From: an uncultured Bacilli bacterium
Lineage (GTDB): Bacteria > Bacillota_I > Bacilli_A > RF39 > UBA660
DNA: 64,000 nt
Assembly: GCA_944350345.1 (NCBI GenBank)
Contig: CALVOP010000003.1
Location: 1-64,000 of the forward strand
Direction: 5' to 3'
This document shows positions 16,738 to 25,171 of the stretch, one piece after another. Under the pieces are notes generated by a model. It saw nothing but the letters and a program-made list of their open reading frames with translations, had not been told where the DNA came from and did not search any database. Each line of letters opens with the position of its first letter. Position 1 is the first letter of the stretch. A program made the translations under genes and the position numbers.

Positions 16738-18184
16738 AGCACTTATAGGTTTAGAAATGCACTGTGAAATAACAGGAACGAACACAAAAGCATTTTCAAG
16801 TGCTAAAAATAGTTATAGTACGACACCAAATGAAAATGTAAGACCAGTTGACATGGCATTTCCTGGAACATTACCAGTAGTAAACAAAGAAGCCGTAAAA
16901 AAAGCATTAATGGCTAGTATAATATTAAACTGTAAACAACCAGAGTACATATATTTTGAAAGAAAAAATTATTACTACCCAGATTTACCAAAAGGTTATC
17001 AAATAACACAAGAAACAAAACCAGCACCAGTAGGAATATACGGTTATCTAGATTATTATGCAAATGGAGAACAAAAAAGAGTAAGAATAAATAACATACA
17101 TTTAGAAGAAGATGCAGCAAGTTTAGATCACAAAGAAAATACATCTACTATAGACTATAATCGTGCTGGAGTCCCACTTTTAGAACTAGTAACTTATCCA
17201 GACTTTAAAAATGCAGAAGAGGCGGTATCATTTTTAGAAACAATGAGAAGTATTTATCAATACACGGGTATCAGTGAAGGAGACTCAAAAAAAGGACAAA
17301 TAAGATGTGATGTAAACGTAAGCATAATGGATGAAAATTTAGATGAAACAAAAGAAGAAAACTGGGGAACAAAGATAGAAATAAAAAACGTAAACTCATT
17401 TTCAACAGTAAAAGATGCAATAAATTATGAAATAGAAAGACAAATTGAAGCAAAAGAAAATGGAACATATGACGAAATGGAACAACAAACGAGAAGATGG
17501 GATGACGAAAAACAAGAAACAGTGTATATGAGAAGTAAAGTAGATGCAATAGACTACAAATATTTTATTGAACCAAATATACCAAAATTCAAAGTAAAAC
17601 AAGAATGGTTAGAAGAAATACGTTTATTAATTCCTGAGTTACCAAATGAAAGAAAAGAAAAATACATAAAAGAATACAACATAAATACAAAAGATGCTGA
17701 GACAATAGTAAAAGAAAAAAACATTTCAGATTATTTTGAAGAATGCATAAAACTAAAATGTGAACCAAAAGAAGCTTCAAACTGGATTACAACAAGGTTA
17801 TTAGGTTATTTAAATAAAAATGATATAACAATAAAAGATATATACATGACACCGAAAATGCTAACAGAAATATGTATGAGCGTTAAAGACGGAAAAATAT
17901 CTTCACAACAAGCAAAAGAAGTATTTACATTAGTACTTGAAGAGAATAAAAGTCCAGAAGAAATTATAAAAGAAAAAGGCTTTGTTCAAAATAGTAACGA
18001 AGAAGAAATAATATGTTTAATTCAAAAAGTATTAGATGAAAACGAACAAGCAGTAAATGACTACAAAAACGGAAAAACAAATATAGTAGGTTATTTAGTA
18101 GGCCAAGTTTTAAAAGCATCGCAGGGAAAATTTAATCCTGGATTAACAGCAAAATTATTAAACGAAGAAATAAAAAAAAGATAG
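16727..18184 (+). CDS. gatB: Asp-tRNA(Asn)/Glu-tRNA(Gln) amidotransferase subunit B
   Basis: GatB activates the tRNA-bound acid with ATP and holds the tRNA. The 485-residue protein begins IGLEMHCEI and has the cradle motifs NYYYPDLPKGYQI, NNIHLEEDAA, DYNRAGVPLLE and GQIRCDVNVS. The helical and YqeY-like tail domain ends at KFNPGLTAKLL. The ribosome site AAGGAG lies inside the end of gatA. Confidence 0.97.
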   Translation: MKYKALIGLEMHCEITGTNTKAFSSAKNSYSTTPNENVRPVDMAFPGTLPVVNKEAVKKALMASIILNCKQPEYIYFERKNYYYPDLPKGYQITQETKPAPVGIYGYLDYYANGEQKRVRINNIHLEEDAASLDHKENTSTIDYNRAGVPLLELVTYPDFKNAEEAVSFLETMRSIYQYTGISEGDSKKGQIRCDVNVSIMDENLDETKEENWGTKIEIKNVNSFSTVKDAINYEIERQIEAKENGTYDEMEQQTRRWDDEKQETVYMRSKVDAIDYKYFIEPNIPKFKVKQEWLEEIRLLIPELPNERKEKYIKEYNINTKDAETIVKEKNISDYFEECIKLKCEPKEASNWITTRLLGYLNKNDITIKDIYMTPKMLTEICMSVKDGKISSQQAKEVFTLVLEENKSPEEIIKEKGFVQNSNEEEIICLIQKVLDENEQAVNDYKNGKTNIVGYLVGQVLKASQGKFNPGLTAKLLNEEIKKR

Positions 18185-18208
18185 TATTATAAAAACTGTC
18201 TTTTTTTT
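18178..18208 (+). terminator. Rho-independent terminator of gatCAB
   Basis: An 8-bp stem AAGATAGT/ACTGTCTT (one G-U) at the end of gatB is followed by a run of T. Confidence 0.75.
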
Positions 18209-18264
18209 ACACATTTATTTTTAAAAGAGCTAATTTATGATATTATATAAATAGGTGGTATAAA

Positions 18265-20376
18265 TTGAAAGAAAAAGTTTTGCAGGTAATAAAAAATTCA
18301 CAGAAAAGTATTGATGCTATAAAAATAATGAGAACTATAAAAGATGACTATTCAAGAGAAGAATTAGAAGAAGTTTTGAGTTCAATAGATGAATTACTAA
18401 AAGAAGGTGAAATAGTATTAGGAAAAAATAATTGTTATATACCTTTTGAAATAAGCAAATATAAAAAAGGTAAAATAGAGATAACAAAATCAGGAAATGG
18501 TTATGTTTTACTTCCAGAAAGAGATTTATTTATAAACAAAAAAAATCTTAGGGGCTCAACTGATGGAGATACAGTTATATGTGAAGTGACAAAAGATAGA
18601 AAAGATTTATATGAAGGAAAAGTAAAAAAAGTTTTAACTAGAAGTTTAGGAGGAGCATTAGCAGAGGTACTAGTAGACAATGATGGAAATTATTCATTAA
18701 AAATGCTAACAGATTTACCATTTAAAGTGGTTTTAGATAGTGGCGAAGAAGTAGGCTTACTTGATGGAGAGATTGTTAAATTAGAAGTAGTCAGTGAAGT
18801 AGGAAACACAATATATGCAAGAGTAAAATCAAGAGTTGGACACAAAAATAGCCCAGACATTGATATATTAAAAATTGTTGCAGAATTTGACATTCCATAT
18901 GAATTTAGTGAAGAAACGTTACAAGAAGCTAAGTTAATGCCAAAAACAGTATTACCGAAAGACTTTGAAGGAAGAAGAGATCTAAGAGACAAAGAAATAT
19001 TTACTATAGATGGTAGTGACACTAAAGATATAGATGATGCAATAAGTTTAGAAAAATTACCAAACGGCAACTATTTATTAGGAGTTCATATTGCAGATGT
19101 TAGTTACTATGTAAAAGAAGGAAGTGCTTTAAAAAAAGAAGCATTAGAAAGAGGAAATTCAGTATATTTAGCTGACAGAGTAATACCTATGCTACCTATT
19201 GAACTATCAAATGGAATCTGTTCATTAAATCCAAACGTTGATAGATGCGCAATGAGCATAGAAATGGAAATAGATAAAGAAGGCAATGTAGTACACAAAG
19301 ACCTATTTAGAAGTATAATAAAATCTAGGAAGAAAATGACTTATGAAAGTGTTAACAAAGTATTAAAGGGAAATTGTGAAGAAGAATACAAACCATATGA
19401 AGAAACATTATTACAAATGCATGAATTATCAAAAATATTAAAAGCAAATAAATCGCGCCGTGGAGAAATAGATTTTATATCAAGTGAAGTAAAACTAATA
19501 GTTGATGAAAATGGAAAAGTAATAGACATTAAAAAAAGAGTTCAAGATTTAGCAGAAGAATTAATTGAAAACTTTATGGTTGTAGCAAACGAAAGTGTAA
19601 GTAGGACAATGACCGAGCATAATGTTCCATCAATTTATAGAGTACATGGAACGCCTGCACCTAAAAAAATAAAAGAATTTTTAGAATTTGCTACAACCTT
19701 AGGATGCCACATAGTTGGAAAAATTGATTATAATAATATAAAACCCAAAGACATACAAAATATTCTAAGTCAACTTGAAGATAGTTCTGCATATGAAATG
19801 TTAAATAAACATCTGTTAAGATGCATGCAAAAAGCAGTATATGACACCACAAATATAGGTCACTTTGGAATAGCAAGTACAGATTATACACACTTTACTT
19901 CACCAATAAGAAGATTTAGTGACTTAGAATTACACTACATAATAGGAGAAACAATATTCAAAAAAAGTGATAATACATTTAACGAAACACTAAGACAAAC
20001 ACTGCCTTATATCACAGAACACATCTCAGAAACAGAAAGAACAGCAGACAATTGTGAACATGAAGTAGATAACATGAAAATAGCAGAATACATGGAAGAA
20101 CACATAGGAGAAGAATACGATGCAGTAATAGACGGAATGTTAAAAAATGGTTTCTTTGTAGAAACAGATAATCTAATAAGCGGCCTAGTAAAACTAGAAA
20201 CATTAGAAGATTATTATACATTTAGGGAAGATTTAATGGCATATGTAAATAAAAAGAAACAAATTGCATTTCGTTTAGGAGACAAAGTAAGAGTTGAATG
20301 TATAGGTGCAAGTAAAGAGCAAAGAACAGTTGATTTTACATTAGTAAAAAAGGTGAAAAATGGAAATAATCAATAG
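18265..20376 (+). CDS. rnr: Ribonuclease R
   Basis: RNase R is a processive 3'-5' exoribonuclease that degrades structured RNA and works with SmpB-tmRNA on stalled messages. The 703-residue product has a helical N-terminus, cold-shock domains ([17 protein letters not shown] near residue 70) and the RNB catalytic domain. The latter's acidic motif reads [13 protein letters not shown] near residue 250. It ends with an S1 domain ([18 protein letters not shown], near 625). The start is TTG 18265 behind AGGTGG. It overlaps smpB, a linkage found in many Bacilli. Confidence 0.97.
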   Translation: MKEKVLQVIKNSQKSIDAIKIMRTIKDDYSREELEEVLSSIDELLKEGEIVLGKNNCYIPFEISKYKKGKIEITKSGNGYVLLPERDLFINKKNLRGSTDGDTVICEVTKDRKDLYEGKVKKVLTRSLGGALAEVLVDNDGNYSLKMLTDLPFKVVLDSGEEVGLLDGEIVKLEVVSEVGNTIYARVKSRVGHKNSPDIDILKIVAEFDIPYEFSEETLQEAKLMPKTVLPKDFEGRRDLRDKEIFTIDGSDTKDIDDAISLEKLPNGNYLLGVHIADVSYYVKEGSALKKEALERGNSVYLADRVIPMLPIELSNGICSLNPNVDRCAMSIEMEIDKEGNVVHKDLFRSIIKSRKKMTYESVNKVLKGNCEEEYKPYEETLLQMHELSKILKANKSRRGEIDFISSEVKLIVDENGKVIDIKKRVQDLAEELIENFMVVANESVSRTMTEHNVPSIYRVHGTPAPKKIKEFLEFATTLGCHIVGKIDYNNIKPKDIQNILSQLEDSSAYEMLNKHLLRCMQKAVYDTTNIGHFGIASTDYTHFTSPIRRFSDLELHYIIGETIFKKSDNTFNETLRQTLPYITEHISETERTADNCEHEVDNMKIAEYMEEHIGEEYDAVIDGMLKNGFFVETDNLISGLVKLETLEDYYTFREDLMAYVNKKKQIAFRLGDKVRVECIGASKEQRTVDFTLVKKVKNGNNQ

Positions 20377-20788
20377 AAAAGCAAAATACAACTATATAAT
20401 AATAGACGAATACGAATGTGGAATAGAATTAAAAGGAACAGAAATAAAAAGCATAAGAAAAGGTTCAGCAAACTTCAATGATTCATACGGAAGAATAAAA
20501 AATGGTGAAGTATTCCTAATAAACATGTTTATAGCCAAATATGAAGAAGGAAACATTTTTAATCATGAAGAAACTCGAGAAAGAAAACTATTACTCCACA
20601 AAAGTGAAATAAAAAAATTAGAAAAAGAAATAACATTAAACAAATACACATTAGTTCCATTAAAACTATACTTTAAAAAAGGAAAAGCAAAAATACTTTT
20701 AGGTTTAGCAAAAGGAAAAAAACTATATGATAAAAGACAAACAATAAAAGAAAGAGATTTAAAAAGAAATATATACAAAGAAGAATAA
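20360..20788 (+). CDS. smpB: SsrA-binding protein SmpB
   Basis: SmpB carries tmRNA to stalled ribosomes. The 142-residue oligonucleotide-binding-fold protein shows the signatures [22 protein letters not shown] (opening, shown in part), [12 protein letters not shown], and the basic tail [16 protein letters not shown]. The gene overlaps rnr by 17 bases with AAAGGTG as ribosome site. Its RNA partner, ssrA, is also in the window at 35.3 kb. Confidence 0.97.
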   Translation: MEIINRKAKYNYIIIDEYECGIELKGTEIKSIRKGSANFNDSYGRIKNGEVFLINMFIAKYEEGNIFNHEETRERKLLLHKSEIKKLEKEITLNKYTLVPLKLYFKKGKAKILLGLAKGKKLYDKRQTIKERDLKRNIYKEE

Positions 20789-20794
20789 AATCCT

Positions 20795-20822
20795 TTGAAA
20801 TAGTAAACAAACGTGATATAAT
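20795..20822 (+). promoter_or_regulatory. Promoter for rpmG-efp
   Basis: TTGAAA at 20795-20800 and TATAAT at 20817-20822 are spaced 16 bp, just after smpB. They give rpmG and efp their own transcript. Confidence 0.65.
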
Positions 20823-20847
20823 ACATATGATTTAAGGAGGGATAGAA

Positions 20848-21018
20848 ATGGCAAAAAAAGAAAATAGAGAAGGCGTAGCATTACAATGTACAGAATGTAA
20901 AACAATTGGATATGTTACTAGTAAAAATAAAAAAAATACTGAAGCAAAATTAGAAATAAACAAATATTGTAAAAAATGTAATAAAACAACTCTACATAAA
21001 GAAAGAAAGGTTGATTAA
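20848..21018 (+). CDS. rpmG: Ribosomal protein bL33
   Basis: The 56-codon gene has a strong AAGGAGGG site. It keeps a four-cysteine zinc ribbon: CTEC near residue 14 and CKKC near residue 42. Between them lie TIGYVTSKNKKNT and the basic segment typical of bL33. It is therefore the zinc-binding form. The efp gene begins two bases after its stop. Confidence 0.93.
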   Translation: MAKKENREGVALQCTECKTIGYVTSKNKKNTEAKLEINKYCKKCNKTTLHKERKVD

Positions 21019-21020
21019 TA

Positions 21021-21578
21021 ATGATAAATGTAAATGACATAAAAAACGGAATGACAATTTTATACGAAGGAAACGTTTATCAAGTAATAGAGTTTCAACA
21101 CGTTAAACCAGGAAAAGGTAGTGCATTTGTTAGAACTAAATTAAAAAATCTAAGAACAAACTCTACAATAGATATTACATTTAACGCAGGAATAAAAATA
21201 GAAAAAGCACATGTTACAAAAACTGAACTTCAATATTTATATAATCAAGGAGATATGTATGTATTTATGGATAACAATACATATGAACAAATCGAAATAC
21301 ATAAAGACAAATTAGAAAACGAAATAAAGTTTTTAAAAGAAGGATTAAATGTATTAGTAATGAATTTTGAAGGAGAAATTATTGGTATAGATTTACCAGA
21401 AAAAATTTCTTACAAAGTTATTGAAACCGAACAAGCAGTAAAAGGTAATACAACGAGTGGAGCATTAAAAGATGCAACAATTGAAACAGGATATACACTA
21501 AAAGTTCCTTTGTTTATAAGCGAAGGTGAAGAAATAATTGTAACAACAAGAGATGGAAAATATTCAAGTAGGGCATAA
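21021..21578 (+). CDS. efp: Translation elongation factor P
   Basis: EF-P helps ribosomes through polyproline. The 185-residue, three-domain protein starts NVNDIKNGMTILYEG. The loop lysine that enters the peptidyl centre is in HVKPGKGSAF (about residue 32). The C-terminal OB domain ends GEEIIVTTRDGKYSSRA. A lysine at the tip suggests Bacillus-style modification or none, not the arginine-rhamnose type. Confidence 0.97.
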   Translation: MINVNDIKNGMTILYEGNVYQVIEFQHVKPGKGSAFVRTKLKNLRTNSTIDITFNAGIKIEKAHVTKTELQYLYNQGDMYVFMDNNTYEQIEIHKDKLENEIKFLKEGLNVLVMNFEGEIIGIDLPEKISYKVIETEQAVKGNTTSGALKDATIETGYTLKVPLFISEGEEIIVTTRDGKYSSRA

Positions 21579-21594
21579 AAACATGCCTTTTTTT
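21570..21594 (+). terminator. Rho-independent terminator after efp
   Basis: The AGGGCAT stem pairs with ATGCCTT over an AAAAAC loop, followed by T-run; it overlaps the stop codon. Confidence 0.8.
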
Positions 21595-21634
21595 ATTTTA
21601 AATATGTTATAATTCATATAAGGAGGAAATGTAT

Positions 21635-22636
21635 ATGGACAGAGTTCAATTACAAAAGAAATTAAATGATGAATATCATAAATTGACCACATATAAGGAA
21701 AAAATGGTATTTTTGTATGAAATTATTATGCAATCTCAAAAGTATTATTTTGAATATATTGGCCAAGAAAACATTATTAATTTAGACGAATTATTAAAAA
21801 AAGTCTCATCTGTTACTAATGATGATGAATTTGCTGATTTGTTAGAAGTGGAAGTATTGAGAAAATTAAATTTAGGACATTTACATATAACACCTGTTGA
21901 AGAAAAATTAAATTTAGATGAATTACCATTGGATTTAAAAGAAAAAAAACAAGCTTACGACGCAAAAACTAATACATTTTATGAAGTAAATGGTTCAACA
22001 ATGATTATAACAATTCCAAGTTTTTCGCGTGTACACTTTGTAAAGGAAAAAGAACAAAATACTTATAAAAATATAAAAACAAGTTTAATGGAAAATGATA
22101 TTCAAAATATTATTATAGATATTAGGGGAAATGGTGGTGGAACTGATGAATATTTTGAACTTTTATTTCCAATTATAAGTGATAAAGACTTGATAGTGAA
22201 TAATTCATTCCGAAATTTATTTACTAATCAAAATGAAGATCACAGTTATGTAGTAAAAGGGAATCCAGATAACAAAAAATATTCTATCTATTTATTGGTA
22301 GATAATAAAGTTTTTTCTACTGCAGAAGGGTTTGCAAGATGTTGCAAAGATAACTCATTAGCAACATTAATTGGTACACCCACGCTTGGCGAAGGTTTTG
22401 GGATGACACCGTTAGAAATAATGTTAAGTGATAAGGAATATAATGGTGCATATAAAAAAGACTATGTTAAAATTCATGGCTTAAAAATGACTTTTCCTAT
22501 TGAAGCACCAATCAATGAATTTAAAGCGATTGATTATGCTCATTTTTATAATACAGTCCCTGACATTATATGCGATCCTAATTTGTCAATGGACGTGGCA
22601 TTAGGTCTAATAAAGGAAAATAAAATGAGTATATAA
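21635..22636 (+). CDS. S41-family (tail-specific type) peptidase without signal peptide or PDZ domain
   Basis: ATG 21635 sits eight bases behind AGGAGG; the in-frame ATG at 21629 is only two bases behind it. The 333-residue product has the S41 core: IIIDIRGNGGGTDEYF near residue 165, VDNKVFSTAEGFA with the nucleophile Ser-Thr-Ala region near 225, and IGTPTLGEGFGM. No membrane segment is seen, so it is probably cytoplasmic. The gene uses ATT and TTG codons more than its neighbours, which strongly favour ATA and TTA. This suggests later acquisition. CtpB of Bacillus belongs to the same clan, but no sporulation role can be assigned. Confidence 0.78.
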   Translation: MDRVQLQKKLNDEYHKLTTYKEKMVFLYEIIMQSQKYYFEYIGQENIINLDELLKKVSSVTNDDEFADLLEVEVLRKLNLGHLHITPVEEKLNLDELPLDLKEKKQAYDAKTNTFYEVNGSTMIITIPSFSRVHFVKEKEQNTYKNIKTSLMENDIQNIIIDIRGNGGGTDEYFELLFPIISDKDLIVNNSFRNLFTNQNEDHSYVVKGNPDNKKYSIYLLVDNKVFSTAEGFARCCKDNSLATLIGTPTLGEGFGMTPLEIMLSDKEYNGAYKKDYVKIHGLKMTFPIEAPINEFKAIDYAHFYNTVPDIICDPNLSMDVALGLIKENKMSI

Positions 22637-22648
22637 AATAATTTGTTC

Positions 22649-22700
22649 ATAAAATCCTCTTAATAAAATATATATTATTGAAACGGAGGATTTTATTATG
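22649..22700 (+). promoter_or_regulatory. Inverted repeat sequestering the spoIIIAH ribosome binding site
   Basis: ATAAAATCCTC at 22649-22659 is the perfect complement of GAGGATTTTAT at 22686-22696. The ribosome site GGAGG (22685-22689) falls inside the right arm and the ATG begins two bases after it. The loop is 26 bases. If transcribed as a unit, the stem would hide the ribosome site. It could instead be a protein-binding operator. It has no T-run suitable for a terminator before the start codon. Confidence 0.5.
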
Positions 22701-23192
22701 ATAAACAAGCAAAGCTTATGGTTTGTAACCTTACTAAGTCTAGTTCTAGTATTAGGAGTATATTATGTAACAATGCCTAACGACTTACTAAAAACCGAAG
22801 AAACTAAAAACGTAAATAGTGAAGTAACAGTTGACGTAGAAGAAAGCGACATGTTAGTAGCACTAAGAGTAGAGAGAGACGAAGAAGTAGCGACAAAAAT
22901 GGATGAACTAGAATCAGTACTTACAAACGAAACATCAACTACAGATGAAAAAAACAACGCATTTGAAGAATTAAAATTACTAAATTTAAACATAGGAAAA
23001 GAAGAAGAACTTGAAACATTAATTTTAGACACATACAAAATTAAAAGTTACGTAGAAATAAATAACGATCAAATAAAAGTAGTGGTCAACTCAAGCGAAC
23101 ATGACTCAAAACTAGCAAATGACATAATGAGAACCATCCAAGGCGAATTTGATGAAAAAATGTATATAACAATCAAATTTGAGACCAATTAG
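22698..23192 (+). CDS. spoIIIAH: Stage III sporulation protein AH
   Basis: SpoIIIAH is the mother-cell half of the SpoIIQ-SpoIIIAH channel across the engulfed forespore membranes. The 164-residue protein starts INKQSLWFVTLLSLVLVLGVYYV (one membrane segment, shown in part), followed by a charged stretch. It then has the ring-building module typical of the family (about 95-160, ending MRTIQGEFDEKMYITIKFE). It stands alone; spoIIIAA-AG are not adjacent. An inverted repeat covers its ribosome site. Confidence 0.85.
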   Translation: MINKQSLWFVTLLSLVLVLGVYYVTMPNDLLKTEETKNVNSEVTVDVEESDMLVALRVERDEEVATKMDELESVLTNETSTTDEKNNAFEELKLLNLNIGKEEELETLILDTYKIKSYVEINNDQIKVVVNSSEHDSKLANDIMRTIQGEFDEKMYITIKFETN

Positions 23193-23212
23193 GCATAAAC
23201 TCTCACTCAAAA

Positions 23213-23269
23213 CTCACTTTCACATAAAATATTTTAGGAATAAGTATACACCCATACTTAGAAAGTGAG
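23213..23269 (+). promoter_or_regulatory. Two-part inverted repeat over the gerE ribosome binding site
   Basis: CTCACTTTC at 23213-23221 pairs with GAAAGTGAG at 23261-23269. Nested inside, TAAGTAT at 23241-23247 pairs with ATACTTA at 23254-23260. The 3' arms are contiguous, so the two helices can stack. The gerE ribosome site (GAGGG, from 23267) begins in the outer arm. It is either an RNA switch or an operator. Confidence 0.45.
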
Positions 23270-23276
23270 GGAAAGA

Positions 23277-23480
23277 ATGAATAATATATTAACAAAACGA
23301 GAAAAAGAAGTATTTGAATTGTTAATCAAAAACAAATCTACAAAAGAAATAGCAGAAGAATTATTTATTAGCGAAAAAACAGTTAGAAATCACATATCAA
23401 ATTCAATGCAAAAACTAGGGGTAAAAGGTCGAGCAAGTGCTGTTATTGAACTATTAAAACTGGGTGAAATAAAATTATAA
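23277..23480 (+). CDS. gerE: Spore-development transcription regulator GerE
   Basis: GerE is the last mother-cell regulator in Bacillus, acting with sigma-K on coat genes. The 67-residue protein is a stand-alone LuxR-type helix-turn-helix. It matches GerE nearly end to end: LTKREKEVFELL, TKEIAEELFISEKTVRNHIS, MQKLGVKGRASAVIELL. I start it at ATG 23277; a GTG at 23265 lies within the ribosome site region. The product lacks about seven N-terminal residues present in Bacillus GerE. Confidence 0.9.
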   Translation: MNNILTKREKEVFELLIKNKSTKEIAEELFISEKTVRNHISNSMQKLGVKGRASAVIELLKLGEIKL

Positions 23481-23504
23481 AATGGCTTTTATAGTCATTT
23501 TTTT
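23480..23504 (+). terminator. Rho-independent terminator after gerE
   Basis: A 7-bp stem AAATGGC/GTCATTT (one G-U) has a 7-nt loop and is followed by T. Confidence 0.7.
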
Positions 23505-23538
23505 AAATATTCAATAATAATATTAACTGGAGGCGTAT

Positions 23539-24471
23539 ATGTTAAAAAAACTTGGACTAAGAAAACTTGCTGTTACCACTTCAGCTTTATTTATCATAGG
23601 GCTTATTTATCTATTTCCATCAAATAATGAAGAACTAAAAATAGAAAAAAATATAACCTATATAGAGCCAGATGAAATATATGAAGTATATCTAGTTGAT
23701 CAAAACGATTATGTAAGTATGGTAACATTACCTTTAGACTCAACAGAATTAATAGACATTTTAAAAGAAAAAATAGAATATTTAATAGTAGATGGCCAAA
23801 AACAAGAAGAAGTTCCTAATGGATTTAAACCAATTATTCCAGAAGGAACAGAAATATTAGATTTAAAAGTAGAAGAAAATACTGTAACAATCAATTTTAA
23901 TGAAAACATAAAAAACATAAGACAAGAAGACGAAGAAAAAATGATAGAAGCAATAGTATACACATTAACCAACGAAAGCAACATCAATAAAGTATACATC
24001 AAAATAAATGGAGAAACATTAGAAAGACTTCCTAACTCAAATAAACTATTACCAATACCACTAGACAGAAGTTATGGCATAAATAAATTTTATGACTTTA
24101 ATAGCTTATATGGTTTAACAAAAACTACAATTTATTACGTATCAAATAATGGCGATTTAACATATTATATACCTGTAACTAAAGTAACTAATGATGACAG
24201 AGAAAAAATAACTGTAATAATTGATGAGTTAAAAAGCAATGTAATATATCAAAGTAACTTAAGCAGTTATCTAAATGCTAATGCAGAACTAGAAGAATAT
24301 GAAATAATAGAAGATGCGATGCATTTAAGTTTTAATGATAAAATATTTGATTCACTAATAAACCAAAACATATTAGAAGAAGTAGAATATTCAATCAGCC
24401 TATCAGTAAAAGATAACTATGACGTTAACGAAGTAATATTTTATGTAAACGATAATTTAATAATGAATTAA
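23539..24471 (+). CDS. gerM: GerM-domain sporulation/germination protein
   Basis: The 310-residue protein has an N-terminal membrane anchor (about 10-28) and two GerM modules. The first is at about 45-165: MVTLPLDSTELIDILKEKIEYL, shown in part, with the family's GTEILDLKVEENTVTINFN. The second is at about 195-310: TKVTNDDREKITVIIDEL, LHLSFND-like ending. GerM is a mother-cell protein that helps stabilise the SpoIIIAH channel ring in Bacillus. Its closeness to spoIIIAH fits that role. The ribosome site is GGAGG. Confidence 0.82.
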   Translation: MLKKLGLRKLAVTTSALFIIGLIYLFPSNNEELKIEKNITYIEPDEIYEVYLVDQNDYVSMVTLPLDSTELIDILKEKIEYLIVDGQKQEEVPNGFKPIIPEGTEILDLKVEENTVTINFNENIKNIRQEDEEKMIEAIVYTLTNESNINKVYIKINGETLERLPNSNKLLPIPLDRSYGINKFYDFNSLYGLTKTTIYYVSNNGDLTYYIPVTKVTNDDREKITVIIDELKSNVIYQSNLSSYLNANAELEEYEIIEDAMHLSFNDKIFDSLINQNILEEVEYSISLSVKDNYDVNEVIFYVNDNLIMN

Positions 24472-24481
24472 GCAAAAAAAT

Positions 24482-24504
24482 AAAGCGTATAAAACGCTTT
24501 TTTT
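24482..24504 (+). terminator. Rho-independent terminator after gerM
   Basis: AAAGCGT pairs with ACGCTTT over ATAAA, followed by T. Being nearly symmetric it may also serve the convergent tRNA gene. Confidence 0.8.
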
Positions 24505-24509
24505 CTATA

Positions 24510-24586
<77 letters not shown>

Positions 24587-24603
24587 AGCTCATAACGCTA
24601 TTG

Positions 24604-24632
24604 ATTATACAATAATTTTTTAAATAATTCAA
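24604..24632 (-). promoter_or_regulatory. Promoter of the tRNA-Arg gene
   Basis: On the minus strand TTGAAT (24632-24627) and TATAAT (24609-24604) are 17 bp apart, about 18 bases before the tRNA. Confidence 0.8.
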
Positions 24633-24642
24633 GAAAATTTAA

Positions 24643-24688
24643 AAAAAACGATATCATATTGAGTGTTTAAAAAACGATATCATATTGA
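24643..24688. repeat. Direct repeat, two copies of a 20-bp unit
   Basis: AAAAAACGATATCATATTGA occurs at 24643-24662 and again at 24669-24688, a 26-bp period. It is centred on the palindrome GATATC. It lies between the tRNA promoter and a surface-protein relic, and could mark an insertion or rearrangement scar. Confidence 0.7.
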
Positions 24689-24698
24689 AAATATTTAA

Positions 24699-25052
24699 AA
24701 TATTATAACAAAAACTGATGGACAAAATGTTATACCAATGGAAAACGGTAAATTTACTATATCAGTTAAAGTAGATGAAGATATGGCTAACAAATATAAT
24801 GCATATAAAGCCGCATACATCAATGATGAAGGCAAAGTAGAAGAAGTAATAGATGCTAATGAAAAAGACGGATATATTACATTTGAAACATCACACTTAA
24901 GTACTTATTCAGTTTTAGGTTACAATGCAACAACAACCGAAGTACAAAATCCTCAAACCTATAATGGAATTATGAATTATGCATTTATTGGACTTCTATC
25001 TATTGTATGTTTAGCTGGAACTGCATTATACTTAAAAAGAAAATTTAACTAA
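24699..25052 (+). pseudogene. C-terminal relic of a sortase-anchored surface protein (NPQT signal)
   Basis: The frame opens after a stop at 24696 without a start signal. It reads TKTDGQNVIPMENGKFTISV, then a short domain ending GYITFETSHLSTYSVLGYN. Next come NPQT, a membrane segment (about 20 residues) and the basic tail LKRKFN. NPQT is the recognition core of class B-type sortases. The large N-terminal part is missing, so this is the end of a deleted gene. A homologous relic lies at 58.1-58.6 kb. Confidence 0.7.
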
Positions 25053-25077
25053 TAGAAATATTTAACTAAAGTATAAA

Positions 25078-25107
25078 AGTAGACACATGATGTGTTTACT
25101 TTTTTTG
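25078..25107 (+). terminator. Rho-independent terminator of the surface-protein relic
   Basis: A 10-bp stem AGTAGACACA/TGTGTTTACT (one G-U) with a TGA loop is followed by seven T. Confidence 0.85.
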
Positions 25108-25171
25108 TTTTATAAGAAACAAATAATTCATATGGTCAATATACATGTTATAATAAATAAAAGGAGAAAAA

